A stretch of 59,120 bases of DNA, taken from the NCBI RefSeq assembly GCF_001723055.1, contig NZ_MDCR01000029.1, positions 1-59,120 on the forward strand, read 5' to 3'. Positions 16,163-24,228 of this stretch are shown here, piece by piece. Origin of the DNA: Streptomyces niveus. Lineage in GTDB: Bacteria > Actinomycetota > Actinomycetes > Streptomycetales > Streptomycetaceae. The notes below the pieces were generated by a model. The model saw nothing but the letters and a program-made list of their open reading frames with translations, searched no databases and was not told where the DNA came from. The stretch's first letter is position 1. Every line of letters starts with the position of its first letter. Both the position numbers and the translations under genes were made by a program.

Positions 16163-16939
16163 CTACCGGTTCTCTTCCGGGACGTCTCGCCGCTCGGGGA
16201 GTGATTCCCGCACCTCCGCGGCCCGCCCCCGGTCGTCCCCCACCTCGGCGCGCTCCACCTCCGTCAGCTCGACGGCGGCGGCCCTGTCGAGGAAGCCGCG
16301 CGCCTCCTCCGTGTCGTCCAGGCGCTGCGCGATGTCGCCGCGCAGTACGAGCATCCGGTAGAGCTGGACGGGCGTCGGCGACGCGCCCTCCTTACCGAGG
16401 CCGTCGTCGCTCACCGCGGCGTCCGTGAGCGCACGGTCGAGGATCTTCACGGCGGCCCCGAGATCCTGCTTCGAATCGGCGAAGGCGACCGCCAGGTGGA
16501 GTGCGCGCGCGTACGGCTCCTTGGGAGGGGGCTGGTGGTGCCCGTCGCTCCCGGCGTCGTTCGGCTGCCCGATCCTGAGGGTGTTGCCGGCCGGATCCGT
16601 CATGAGGAACTGCCGTACGCCGTACGACATGTCCTTGACCGGCCCGATCCGGGGCAGCCCCCGCGTCGGGATCTTCCCGTACGCCGCCTTGAGCCCGGCC
16701 CGGAAGGCGCCGTACATCCCGTCGACGTCGTCGGTCAGCACGTAGCAGCCGCTGATCGACTCGGTGGGCTCGTACTTCTTCATTCCGAAGAACTGGAGCT
16801 CCACGTTCCCGCGCTCGACGACCGCGTAGGCGTAGGGGCTCTTCTGTATGAAGGTGATCTCGAAGCCGAGTGCCGAGTAGAAGTCGACTACGGGTTGGAT
16901 GGTCTGACACGGGAGGAGCGGGATGGTCTTCTCTGTCAT
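16163..16939 (-). CDS. VOC-domain protein (bleomycin-resistance-like) with helical C-terminal extension
   Basis: A 258-residue protein. Residues 1-125 form a VOC domain (MTEKTIPLLPCQTIQPVVDF ... DPAGNTLRIGQP) like drug-binding proteins. About 130 residues of helical, TPR-like character follow (ALHLAVAFADSKQDLGAAVK, QLYRMLVLRGDIAQRLDD). It may bind a toxic aromatic compound. ATG 16939 is preferred; the frame reaches a TTG at 16957 inside the operator-like palindrome. No clear ribosome site is seen. It is divergent from the padR gene with 40 nt between starts, and the shared region carries the palindrome also found before the drrAB-like genes. Confidence 0.82.
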   Translation of the reverse strand: MTEKTIPLLPCQTIQPVVDFYSALGFEITFIQKSPYAYAVVERGNVELQFFGMKKYEPTESISGCYVLTDDVDGMYGAFRAGLKAAYGKIPTRGLPRIGPVKDMSYGVRQFLMTDPAGNTLRIGQPNDAGSDGHHQPPPKEPYARALHLAVAFADSKQDLGAAVKILDRALTDAAVSDDGLGKEGASPTPVQLYRMLVLRGDIAQRLDDTEEARGFLDRAAAVELTEVERAEVGDDRGRAAEVRESLPERRDVPEENR

Positions 16940-16950
16940 GTCGAGTAGTC

Positions 16951-16966
16951 TAGTCAAAGTTGAATA
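16951..16966. promoter_or_regulatory. PadR-type operator copy 1
   Basis: TAGTCAAAGTTGAATA, an imperfect 16-bp palindrome in the 40-nt gap between the divergent VOC and padR starts. Copies 2 and 3 lie before the exporter genes. Confidence 0.65.
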
Positions 16967-16979
16967 GAAGGGTACGGCG

Positions 16980-17621
16980 ATGTCAGCGATCCGGCTGCTG
17001 GTGCTCGGCGCGGTGCGCCAGCACGGCCGCGCGCACGGCTATCAGATCCGCAACGACCTGGAGTTCTGGGGCGCGCACGAGTGGTCCAACGCCAAGCCCG
17101 GCTCGATCTACCACGCGCTGAAGCAGCTGGCGAAGCAGGGGGAGCTGCTCGCGCACGAGGTCGCGCCGAGCACCGCGGGCGGTCCGCCTCGTACGGAGTA
17201 CGAGCTGACGGAGGCCGGGACGGCGGAGTACTTCCGGCTGCTGCGCGAGTCTCTGGTCGCCTACGACCAGAAGGCGGACGTGCTGACGGCCGGCGTCGGC
17301 TTCATCGTCGACCTGCCGCGCGCGGAGGCCGTCGAGCTGCTGAAGGAACGCGTGCGGGCGATCGAGGGCTGGCGGGCGTCCGTGACGGAGCACTACGTGC
17401 CCGAGGACGGCCCGGAGCAGCTCGGGCACATCGGCGAGATCATGAACCTCTGGATCAGCCAGGCCGACTCCGGTGTGGAGTGGACGCGCGGATTCATCGC
17501 GCGCATCGAGGCCGGCGCGCACGTCTTCTCGGGTGAGGGTGATCCCTTCGTCGGGGTGCTCGCCGACGGCGAGGAGAACCCGTATGCGACGGACGTTCGC
17601 GCCGAGGGTGACGACGACTGA
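16980..17621 (+). CDS. PadR family transcriptional regulator
   Basis: A 213-residue winged-helix regulator. The N-terminal PadR domain reads SAIRLLVLGAVRQHGRAHGYQ, then WSNAKPGSIYHALKQLAKQG and the wing RTEYELTEAGTAEY (to about residue 80). The C-terminal half is helical, for dimer and ligand contacts (PadR_C/Vir_act_alpha type). ATG 16980 has GAAGGG upstream. The acidic C-terminal tail is unusual. Its gene sits between the VOC gene and a DrrAB-like exporter, with TCAA/TTGA palindromes at both borders, so it most likely represses itself, the VOC gene and the exporter until a ligand binds. Confidence 0.88.
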   Translation: MSAIRLLVLGAVRQHGRAHGYQIRNDLEFWGAHEWSNAKPGSIYHALKQLAKQGELLAHEVAPSTAGGPPRTEYELTEAGTAEYFRLLRESLVAYDQKADVLTAGVGFIVDLPRAEAVELLKERVRAIEGWRASVTEHYVPEDGPEQLGHIGEIMNLWISQADSGVEWTRGFIARIEAGAHVFSGEGDPFVGVLADGEENPYATDVRAEGDDD

Positions 17622-17650
17622 CGGCCGTCGGCGCGGGTCGGAATCTCCTC

Positions 17651-17666
17651 TAATCAAGTTTGATTA
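17651..17666. promoter_or_regulatory. PadR-type operator copy 2
   Basis: TAATCAAGTTTGATTA, a 16-bp near-perfect palindrome upstream of the exporter ATPase gene, 47 bp centre to centre from copy 3. Confidence 0.65.
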
Positions 17667-17685
17667 ATCCAGCTCCCTGTGGTTA

Positions 17686-17725
17686 CCCTTCGCCGCGTAG
17701 TCAAATTTGACTACGCGGCGAAGGG
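17686..17725. promoter_or_regulatory. PadR-type operator copy 3 inside a perfect 40-bp palindrome
   Basis: The core TAGTCAAATTTGACTA (17698-17713) is perfectly symmetric, and the symmetry continues without a mismatch over 20 bp on each side (17686-17705 against 17706-17725). It ends 3 nt before the GGAGG of the exporter ATPase gene. In RNA it could also fold into a hairpin beside that ribosome site. Confidence 0.8.
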
Positions 17726-17741
17726 GCTGGAGGCGAAGACA

Positions 17742-18677
17742 TTGACCGACGCGATCGTCATGGAAGGCGTACGCAAGCGGTACGGGGAGAAGGCGGCGCT
17801 CGACGGGTTGGACCTGGTGGTGGCGCGCGGCACCGTGCACGGGGTTCTCGGGCCGAACGGCGCGGGCAAGACGACGGCCGTACGGGTGCTCGCCACGCTC
17901 CTGCGGCACGACGAGGGTGTGGCCCGGGTCGCGGGGCACGACCTCCGTACGGAGGCGCAGGAGGTACGCCGGCGGATCGGGCTGCTCGGACAGCACGCGG
18001 CGGTGGATGAGGAACTGAGCGGGCGTCAGAACCTCGACATGTTCGGGCGGCTCCACCACCTGGGCGCCCGGCGCGCGGCGGCGCGCGCCGACGAACTGCT
18101 GGAGCGCTTCGGGCTCGCCGACACCGGACGCAAGTCGATCAAGCAGTACAGCGGGGGCATGCGGCGCCGCCTCGACCTGGCGGCGTCGCTCATCACCGAT
18201 CCGGCGGTGCTCTTCCTGGACGAGCCGACGACCGGACTCGATCCGCGCGGGCGGGCCGAGGTGTGGGCCGCCGTGCGCTCACTGGTCGGCGGAGGCACGA
18301 CCGTCCTGCTGACCACGCAGTATCTGGAGGAGGCGGACCAGTTGGCGGACCGCATATCGGTCGTCGACAACGGGCGCGTGATCGCCGAGGGGACGGCGGA
18401 CCGGCTCAAGGCGGAGGTCGGCGGCGACCGGATCGACGTCGTCGTGCGCGGCGCGGGCCAACTGGCGGCGGCGGCACGGCTGTTCGGGGACGAGGCGACG
18501 GTGGACGCGGACCGCCGGCTGATCGGCGTGCCCGCCGCGGACCGGATGGCGGAGCTGACCAGGGTCGTACAGGCGCTGGAGGCGGCCGGGATCGAGGCGG
18601 AGGACATCGTGGTGCGCAGACCGACGCTGGACGAGGTCTTTCTGCGGCTGACCCACCGTACGAAGGAGGCCGTATGA
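17742..18677 (+). CDS. Daunorubicin-resistance-type ABC transporter ATPase (DrrA-like)
   Basis: A 311-residue ABC ATPase for drug export. Walker A is [12 protein letters not shown], the signature [15 protein letters not shown], and Walker [22 protein letters not shown]. The C-terminal part ends [15 protein letters not shown], typical of the DrrA family (DUF4162 region). TTG 17742 is the preferred start: GGAGG at 17729-17733 is 8 nt upstream, and relatives start at the [14 protein letters not shown] segment. The next in-frame ATG is 17760. It is coupled to the permease gene by an ATGA overlap, and two PadR-type operators precede it. Confidence 0.92.
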   Translation: MTDAIVMEGVRKRYGEKAALDGLDLVVARGTVHGVLGPNGAGKTTAVRVLATLLRHDEGVARVAGHDLRTEAQEVRRRIGLLGQHAAVDEELSGRQNLDMFGRLHHLGARRAAARADELLERFGLADTGRKSIKQYSGGMRRRLDLAASLITDPAVLFLDEPTTGLDPRGRAEVWAAVRSLVGGGTTVLLTTQYLEEADQLADRISVVDNGRVIAEGTADRLKAEVGGDRIDVVVRGAGQLAAAARLFGDEATVDADRRLIGVPAADRMAELTRVVQALEAAGIEAEDIVVRRPTLDEVFLRLTHRTKEAV

Positions 18678-19462
18678 GTACGGCGAACGCCTGGGTGATC
18701 ACCGACAGCTGGACGATGACCCGGCGCGAACTGGCGCACTGGCGGCGACAGCCGGTCCAGGTGGTCGTCGGGCTGGTGTTCCCGGTGATGCTGCTGCTGA
18801 TGTTCGGCTATCTGATGGGGGCGGGACGCGGCGTCGAGGGCGAGTACATCGGTTTCCTCGTCCCCGGAATGCTCGCGCTGACCATGGTCTTCGGGCTCGA
18901 GTCCACGATGCTGGCCGTCACCCAGGATCTGGGCAAGGGCGTCATCGACCGGTTCCGCTCCCTGCCGATGGCGACCTCGGCGGTGCTGGTGGGCCGGAGC
19001 GTCGCGGACATGATGCAGTCGGCGCTGAGCCTGGTGGTGATGATCGGGGTCGGGTTCGCGCTCGGCTGGCGCTGGCACGGCGGCACCGCGGCGCTGCTGG
19101 GGGCGGTGGGGCTGCTGCTCCTGCTGCGGTTCGCGATGCTGTGGCTCGGCATTCACCTGGCGATGGTGGCCGGCAAGCCGGAGATGGTGCAGGCGGTGCA
19201 GATCCTGGTCTGGCCGATCGGTTTCTTCTCCAACGCGTTCGCGACACCGGAGTCCATGCCGGGCTGGCTGGGGGCCGCGGTCGAGTGGAACCCGCTGTCG
19301 GCGACGGCCGCGGCGGTACGTGATCTGGCGGGCGTGCCGGGGCAGTTGAGCGGGTCGTGGGCGGCCGAGCACGCGCATCTGCTCGCGGTGGGGTGGCCGG
19401 TGGCGCTGATCGCGCTGTTCTTCCCGCTGGCGGTCGGGCGGTTCCGCAGGCTCAGCCACTGA
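18674..19462 (+). CDS. ABC-2 type transporter permease (DrrB-like)
   Basis: A 262-residue membrane protein with about six helices, including [38 protein letters not shown] and [15 protein letters not shown]. The [17 protein letters not shown] loop is characteristic of DrrB-type exporters. It forms the membrane channel for the preceding ATPase. The start overlaps the ATPase stop (ATGA), with AAGGAGG upstream. The substrate is unknown. Confidence 0.92.
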   Translation: MSTANAWVITDSWTMTRRELAHWRRQPVQVVVGLVFPVMLLLMFGYLMGAGRGVEGEYIGFLVPGMLALTMVFGLESTMLAVTQDLGKGVIDRFRSLPMATSAVLVGRSVADMMQSALSLVVMIGVGFALGWRWHGGTAALLGAVGLLLLLRFAMLWLGIHLAMVAGKPEMVQAVQILVWPIGFFSNAFATPESMPGWLGAAVEWNPLSATAAAVRDLAGVPGQLSGSWAAEHAHLLAVGWPVALIALFFPLAVGRFRRLSH

Positions 19463-19620
19463 CCCTCCGGCCGTCGGCCCGGTCGCCGCACATCGACCGG
19501 CCGGCGGCTGGAACCTTTCCGGGGTTCGCGGTGTATCAGAGGCAGAACCGCACGCGGCGCACGGTGCTCCGCGGACCTCGGGGGGAATCCATGCGCATCA
19601 TCTCCGCGCTCACGCGCCGC

Positions 19621-21078
19621 TCAATGGTGGAAGGCCGTGGCCGCCGACTTGTCCCGGCCCAAGGGGTGCGGCTGGCGCCGCAGTTCCGGCAGCAGCAGCC
19701 GCAGATCGGCGAGCAGCAGCGCGGCGAGATCGGCCGAGAAGCCGTTGCGGCACACCACGCGCAGGACGGACAGATCCTCGCGGTTGGCCGGGAAGGTGTA
19801 GGCGGGCATGAGCCACCCGTGCTCCCGCAGCCGCCGCGAGACGTCGAAGACGTCGAAGTTCGTCACCTGGGGCGCGGTGGTGAAGGCGAAGACGGGCAGT
19901 TGGTCGCCGCGGGTGAGCAGCCGGAAGTCGTCCATCGCCCCGATCTGGTCGGCCAGCCCGCAGGCCACGTCCCGCGCCGCCTGCTGGACGGCCCGGAAGC
20001 CGTCCCGGCCGAGCCGGAGGAACGTGTAGTACTGGGCGACGACTTGCGCGCCGGGCCGGGAGAAGTTCAGCGCGAAGGTGGGCATCTCCCCGCCCAGGTA
20101 GTTCACGCGGAAGACCAGTTCCTCGGGCAGTTCGGCCGACGTGCGCCACAGCGCCCAGCCGACACCCGGGTAGACCAGGCCGTATTTGTGCCCGGAGGTG
20201 TTGATCGAGGAGACGCGCGGGAGCCGGAAGTCCCACACGAGGTCCTCGTCGAGGAAGGGCGCGACCATCGCGCCGGACGCGCCGTCGACATGGACGGGGA
20301 TGTCCAGACCCGTGCGCTCCTGGAGGGAGTCGAGGGCCGCGCAGAGTTCGGCGACGGGTTCGTAGGAGCCGTCGAAGGTGGAGCCGAGGATGGCGACGAC
20401 GCCGATGGTGTTCTCGTCGCAGAGATCGGCGGCCGCCTGCGGGTCGAGGTGGAAGCGGTCGCCCTCCATGGGAAGGAGGCGGGCCTCGACCTCCCAGAAG
20501 TTGCAGAACTTCTCCCAGCAGACCTGGACGTTGACGCCCATGACGAGATTGGGCTTGGCGCTCCCCGGATAGCGGTCCCGGTTCTTCGCCGTCCACCGGC
20601 GCTTGAGCGCGAGTCCCGCGAGCATGCAGGCCTCGCTGGAGCCGGTGGTCGAGCAGCCGACGGCGGCGGTCGGGTCGGGGGCGTTCCAGAGGTCGGCGAG
20701 CATGGTGACGCACCGCCGCTCCAGCTCGGCGGTCCGTGGGTACTCGTCCTTGTCGATCATGTTCTTGTCCCGGCACTCCGCCATCAGCACCCCGGCCTGG
20801 GGCTCCATCCAGGTGGTGACGAAGGTCGCCAGGTTGAGCCGGGAGTTGCCGTCCAGCATCAGCTCGTCATGGACGAGTTGGTAGGCCGTGGACGGGGGCA
20901 TGGGGCCGTCGGGCAGCCGGTGCGTGGGCGGGGCGGACGACATCCCGTTGGTCGGGTCGGCCTCGCCGAAGAAGGGGTTGAGCGACAGCCGGCGCCGCTC
21001 GCTGTGATCGTCCGCCGGATCCTCCGCCGGACCTCTCATATTGCCCTCGGCGCCCTGCGTGCCGCGGTGGAGTGCCAT
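19621..21078 (-). CDS. gadB: Glutamate decarboxylase
   Basis: A 485-residue PLP-dependent decarboxylase converting glutamate to GABA and CO2 while consuming a proton. The substrate segment is VGCSTTGSSEACMLAGLALK. The cofactor Asp lies in HVDGASGAMVAPF, and the PLP Lys in SSINTSGHKYGLVYPG. Length fits bacterial GAD. The C-terminal tail GRDKSAATAFHH resembles the autoinhibitory His-ended tail of E. coli GadB. ATG 21078 has GGGAGGCAGGG upstream. It lies 30 nt downstream of the wrbA-like gene, in the same probable transcript. No glutamate/GABA antiporter is next to it. Confidence 0.93.
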   Translation of the reverse strand: MALHRGTQGAEGNMRGPAEDPADDHSERRRLSLNPFFGEADPTNGMSSAPPTHRLPDGPMPPSTAYQLVHDELMLDGNSRLNLATFVTTWMEPQAGVLMAECRDKNMIDKDEYPRTAELERRCVTMLADLWNAPDPTAAVGCSTTGSSEACMLAGLALKRRWTAKNRDRYPGSAKPNLVMGVNVQVCWEKFCNFWEVEARLLPMEGDRFHLDPQAAADLCDENTIGVVAILGSTFDGSYEPVAELCAALDSLQERTGLDIPVHVDGASGAMVAPFLDEDLVWDFRLPRVSSINTSGHKYGLVYPGVGWALWRTSAELPEELVFRVNYLGGEMPTFALNFSRPGAQVVAQYYTFLRLGRDGFRAVQQAARDVACGLADQIGAMDDFRLLTRGDQLPVFAFTTAPQVTNFDVFDVSRRLREHGWLMPAYTFPANREDLSVLRVVCRNGFSADLAALLLADLRLLLPELRRQPHPLGRDKSAATAFHH

Positions 21079-21108
21079 CGCTTTCCCTGCCTCCCGTGGT
21101 CTCTCGCC

Positions 21109-21726
21109 TCAGCCGCCGAGGCCGGCCTTGATGGCGCGGGTGAATCGCACGACCCGCTCCGCCTGGACGCGGGCGGCGGTCAGCGTCTGCTCGTTCACCG
21201 GGAGGTCGCCCGATCCGGAGACGTGCGACGTGCCGTACGGATTGCCGTCGACGAACTTCGACTCGTGCGTGTAGCCGGGAGTGACGAGGATGCCGCCGAA
21301 GTGGTGGATGGTGTTGTACAGGGCGAGCAGCGTCGTCTCCTGGCCGCCGTGCAGCGTGGCCGACGCGGTGAAGCCGCTGTAGATCTTGTCGGCGAGCTGC
21401 CCCTGCTGCCAGAGGCCGCCGAGGGTGTCCAGGAACTGCTTGAGCTGCGCGGTGACATTGCCGTAGCGGGTGGGGCTGCCGAAGATCACGGCGTCCGCCC
21501 AGATCATGTCGTCGGGCGTGGCCTCGGGGATGTCGGCGGTCGCCTCGATGTTGGCGACCCAGGCCGGATTGGTGTCGATCGCCGACTGCGGGGCGAGTTC
21601 GGCGACCCTGCGGAGCCGTACGGCCGCTCCGGCGGCCTCGGCGTCCCTGGCGATGGCCTTGGCCATCGTGGTGATGGTGCCGGTGGCGGAATAGTAGATG
21701 ACAGCGACGTTCACGGACGCGGGCAT
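21109..21726 (-). CDS. wrbA: NAD(P)H:quinone oxidoreductase, WrbA type
   Basis: A 205-residue flavodoxin-fold protein. The FMN phosphate loop is IYYSATGTITTMAKA near the N terminus. SPTRYGNVTAQLKQFLDTLG and the TASATLHGGQETTLL segment are the WrbA signatures. It reduces quinones by two electrons, giving protection against redox stress. ATG 21726 has GAGGTAG upstream. It lies directly before the gad gene and after a ClC-type gene on the same strand. Confidence 0.92.
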   Translation of the reverse strand: MPASVNVAVIYYSATGTITTMAKAIARDAEAAGAAVRLRRVAELAPQSAIDTNPAWVANIEATADIPEATPDDMIWADAVIFGSPTRYGNVTAQLKQFLDTLGGLWQQGQLADKIYSGFTASATLHGGQETTLLALYNTIHHFGGILVTPGYTHESKFVDGNPYGTSHVSGSGDLPVNEQTLTAARVQAERVVRFTRAIKAGLGG

Positions 21727-21830
21727 GGTGGCTACCTCGGTGATCGACTAGGGATGTCAGGCGCGACGATACGGACAAAACGGTCCATCGGCTCGTCGGG
21801 TGTCCGTTCGGGTTGCCGCGTCGGCGCCCG

Positions 21831-23105
21831 TCACCGCAGAGCCGCGCCGTCGGCGTCGAGCTGCATCTTCGGGCGCCCGGTCACCAGCAGCCAGGCGGGC
21901 AGCGTGGCCACGCACAGCAGGGGGAGCAGATTCGGGTCGGCGGCCAGCACCGCCGCGGTGAACAGGCTCAGCCATCCCTGCCGGGTGATCGCGAGCAGGA
22001 TCCCGAGCACCCCGCAGATGACCGCGACGGTCGGATGCACGGCCGGTACGAGCGCGTGCGCGCAGAGCCCGAGCGAGACTCCGACGAAGACGCCCGGGAA
22101 GATCCGTCCGCCCCGGAAGCCGCAGGCCGCCGCGATCGTCATGGCGACCAGCTTCACCACCGACATCAGCGCGAACTGCCCCGCCGACCAGCCGTCCGGG
22201 TCGGAGGCCAGCGTCTTCACCTCGTCCAGCCCCTTGAAGAGGGTGAGGTATCCGCCGAGCGCCCCGAGGAGGCCGAGCAGCAGTCCGCCGAGGGTCAGGG
22301 CGAGTACGGGACGCCCGACGCGCCGGAAGACGGCGTGGGCGTACGGGAAGGCGTACACGGCGGCCATACCCAGCGCCGCGGCGGTCGGTGCGATCACCAG
22401 CGCGCCCAGGGCGTCGGTCCAGCGGCCCCCCGGATAGTTGGGCAGCGACAGGTCGAAGGTCGGGTGGTCGATCAGTACGGTCATCAGCCCGCCGGCCCCG
22501 GCGGCGACCAGCGGTCCGAAGAGCTTGTCCCAGAGCGAGCCCGGCCCGGGCTGGGTCGCGAAGGTCTCCGTGAGGATGAGCGCGGCGGCCACGGGCGTGC
22601 CGAAGAGCGCCCCGATCGTGCCGGCGGCGGCCAGCGAGACCCAGAGCGCGGCCGGGGCGTCAGGGGCGATCTTGCGGCCGAGCCAGTAGGCGAGCGCGAT
22701 GTTGGCCGCGGTGATCGGGTTCTCGGGGCCCAGACTCACCCCGCCCGCCAGGGCCAGTCCGGTGGCCAGCAGCAGACCGGGCACGACGCCGGGCGGCAGC
22801 GGGCGGTCGACGAGCCCGGTCGTGGCGGGGTCGGGTCCCGCGTGCCCGTGCACCTGCCGTACGACCAGACCCACCGCGAGCCCGGTCGCGGTGAGCATCA
22901 CGATCATCCACAGGGAGGAGTGAGGGCCGATGCCGAGCGCGTCGGGCAGCGTCTGCCAGAGCACGTTCTTGAGCAGATCGGCCAGCCCGCTGATCCCGAG
23001 CAGGAGAAGGCTCGCGAGCACGCCGACGGCCAGCGAGGGAAGAATCAGCGGAAGGAGCGTGCGCCCGGAAGGGTCCGACGGGGCGGACGGAGTGTCAGTG
23101 GCCAC
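21831..23105 (-). CDS. ClC-family ion channel/antiporter, YfeO-like
   Basis: A 424-residue polytopic membrane protein with about ten helices. It has the YfeO-type form of the ClC selectivity segment, GVSLGPENPITAANIALA, which keeps the gating Glu where ClcA has GREGP. Other family segments are AGTIGALFGTPVAAALILTE, ACGFRGGRIFPGVFVGVSLG and LPLLCVATLPAWLLVTG. The likely role is chloride or fluoride movement, possibly proton-coupled. The start is GTG 23105 (or GTG 23111); the frame stays open to 24074 without similarity. No ribosome site is clear. WrbA and GAD genes follow on the same strand after 104 nt. Confidence 0.87.
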   Translation of the reverse strand: MATDTPSAPSDPSGRTLLPLILPSLAVGVLASLLLLGISGLADLLKNVLWQTLPDALGIGPHSSLWMIVMLTATGLAVGLVVRQVHGHAGPDPATTGLVDRPLPPGVVPGLLLATGLALAGGVSLGPENPITAANIALAYWLGRKIAPDAPAALWVSLAAAGTIGALFGTPVAAALILTETFATQPGPGSLWDKLFGPLVAAGAGGLMTVLIDHPTFDLSLPNYPGGRWTDALGALVIAPTAAALGMAAVYAFPYAHAVFRRVGRPVLALTLGGLLLGLLGALGGYLTLFKGLDEVKTLASDPDGWSAGQFALMSVVKLVAMTIAAACGFRGGRIFPGVFVGVSLGLCAHALVPAVHPTVAVICGVLGILLAITRQGWLSLFTAAVLAADPNLLPLLCVATLPAWLLVTGRPKMQLDADGAALR

Positions 23106-23156
23106 GCGCACACCGTAATGGCACAAATGCGGCAAACCGTCCCCATGGGAAGAGGC

Positions 23157-23187
23157 TTGCACCTCACGTGGCGTGAGGACACAGGCT
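23157..23187 (+). promoter_or_regulatory. tipA-type MerR promoter with 19-bp spacer
   Basis: TTGCAC (23157-23162) and CAGGCT (23182-23187) are separated by 19 bp, the long spacer of MerR-activated promoters. The spacer region holds a perfect inverted repeat CCTCACG-TGG-CGTGAGG (23162-23178). This matches the well-known thiostrepton-induced tipA promoter closely. Confidence 0.85.
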
Positions 23188-23249
23188 GATGCCGTACCGA
23201 ACACCACCGGACGACACGGACCGGTGGACGGCAGGGAGCGAGGAAGGCC

Positions 23250-24008
23250 ATGAGCTACTCCGTGGGACAGGTGGCGGTGTTCGCCGGAATCACGGTGCGC
23301 ACGCTGCACCACTACGACGAGATCGCCCTGCTCTCCCCGAGCGGCCGCAACCACGCGGGACACCGGCGTTACGACGACGCCGACCTGGACCGCCTGCAAC
23401 GGATCCTGTTCTACCGGGAGCTCGGCTTCCCGCTCGACGAGGTCGCGGTCCTTCTGGACGACCCCGACGCGGACCCGCAGGAGCACCTGCGCCGCCAGCA
23501 CGAACTGCTGTCGGCCCGTATCGCCGAACTCCAGAAGATGGCCGAGGCAGTGGAGCACGCCATGGAGGCGAAGAAGATGGGCATCAATCTCTCCCCCGAG
23601 GAGAAGTTCGAGGTCTTCGGAGGCAAGGACCCCGAGCGGTACGGCGAGGAGGCCGAGCAGCGCTGGGGCGGGACGCCGGGCTACGAGGAGACCCAGCGGC
23701 GCGTCGCCCGCTACACCAAGGACGACTGGAAGCGGATGCAGGACGAGGTCGCCGACTGGGGCGCGCGCTACGACGCGCTCATGGAGGCGGGTGAGCCCCC
23801 GACCGGGGAGCGGGCCGTGGCCATGGCCGAGGAGCACCGCCGGCACATCACCAAGTGGTTCTACGACTGCACACCCGAGATCCACCGGGGCCTCGGTGAC
23901 CTGTATGTGTCCGACGAGCGGTTCCGGGAGTTCTACGACTCGATGCGGCCGGGCCTGGCCGAGCACGTGAGGGCGGCGATACACGCGAACGCCGACCGGG
24001 TCGGATAG
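23250..24008 (+). CDS. tipA: Thiopeptide-induced MerR-family regulator TipAL
   Basis: A 252-residue regulator. The N-terminal MerR helix-turn-helix (SVGQVAVFAGITVRTLHHYD) and a dimer helix reach about residue 109. The TipAS drug-binding domain follows (GINLSPEEKFEVFGG to the end). The Cys in KWFYDCTPEIHRGL is the residue that covalently captures thiopeptides such as thiostrepton. An internal ATG at codon 110 with its own ribosome site should give free TipAS. ATG 23250 has GAGGAAGG upstream. The tipA-type promoter indicates autoactivation. Confidence 0.94.
   Translation: MSYSVGQVAVFAGITVRTLHHYDEIALLSPSGRNHAGHRRYDDADLDRLQRILFYRELGFPLDEVAVLLDDPDADPQEHLRRQHELLSARIAELQKMAEAVEHAMEAKKMGINLSPEEKFEVFGGKDPERYGEEAEQRWGGTPGYEETQRRVARYTKDDWKRMQDEVADWGARYDALMEAGEPPTGERAVAMAEEHRRHITKWFYDCTPEIHRGLGDLYVSDERFREFYDSMRPGLAEHVRAAIHANADRVG
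23564..23579 (+). promoter_or_regulatory. Internal ribosome-binding site and start for TipAS
   Basis: GGAGG (23564-23568) lies 8 nt before an in-frame ATG (23577, codon 110) at the first residue of the drug-binding domain. The product would be 143 residues without the DNA-binding part, as known for tipA of S. lividans. Confidence 0.75.
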
Positions 24009-24228
24009 CCGCCGACGGGGAGCAGCGGCGTGGACCGGGGACGAAACGCGCGCTTCGGACCCGGCCACGCCCATCTCAAGCCGTGCGGCCCGGGTGGAAC
24101 CTCAATGAGGGGCGGAGCGTTGATAGCTTTGGGCAGCCGACAACCGCTGATGGCGGCTGGACGACGCTGATGCAGCGACGGCCGATTTCGACGATCGACC
24201 GACTATCGACTCAGGAGCCCCGGACCTC

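Noticed and set aside
17679..17741. Earlier in-frame start for the DrrA-like ATPase through the palindrome
   Set aside because: The operator and a proper GGAGG before TTG 17742 fit better, and relatives start there.
19357..22437. A 1026-codon open frame on the plus strand
   Set aside because: It lies opposite gad, wrbA and the ClC gene, is rich in Arg/Gly/His and has no recognisable domain. It is a shadow frame of GC-rich DNA.
23106..24074. Upstream extension of the ClC frame
   Set aside because: It runs antisense to tipA and shows no family similarity; the ClC match starts at GTG 23105.
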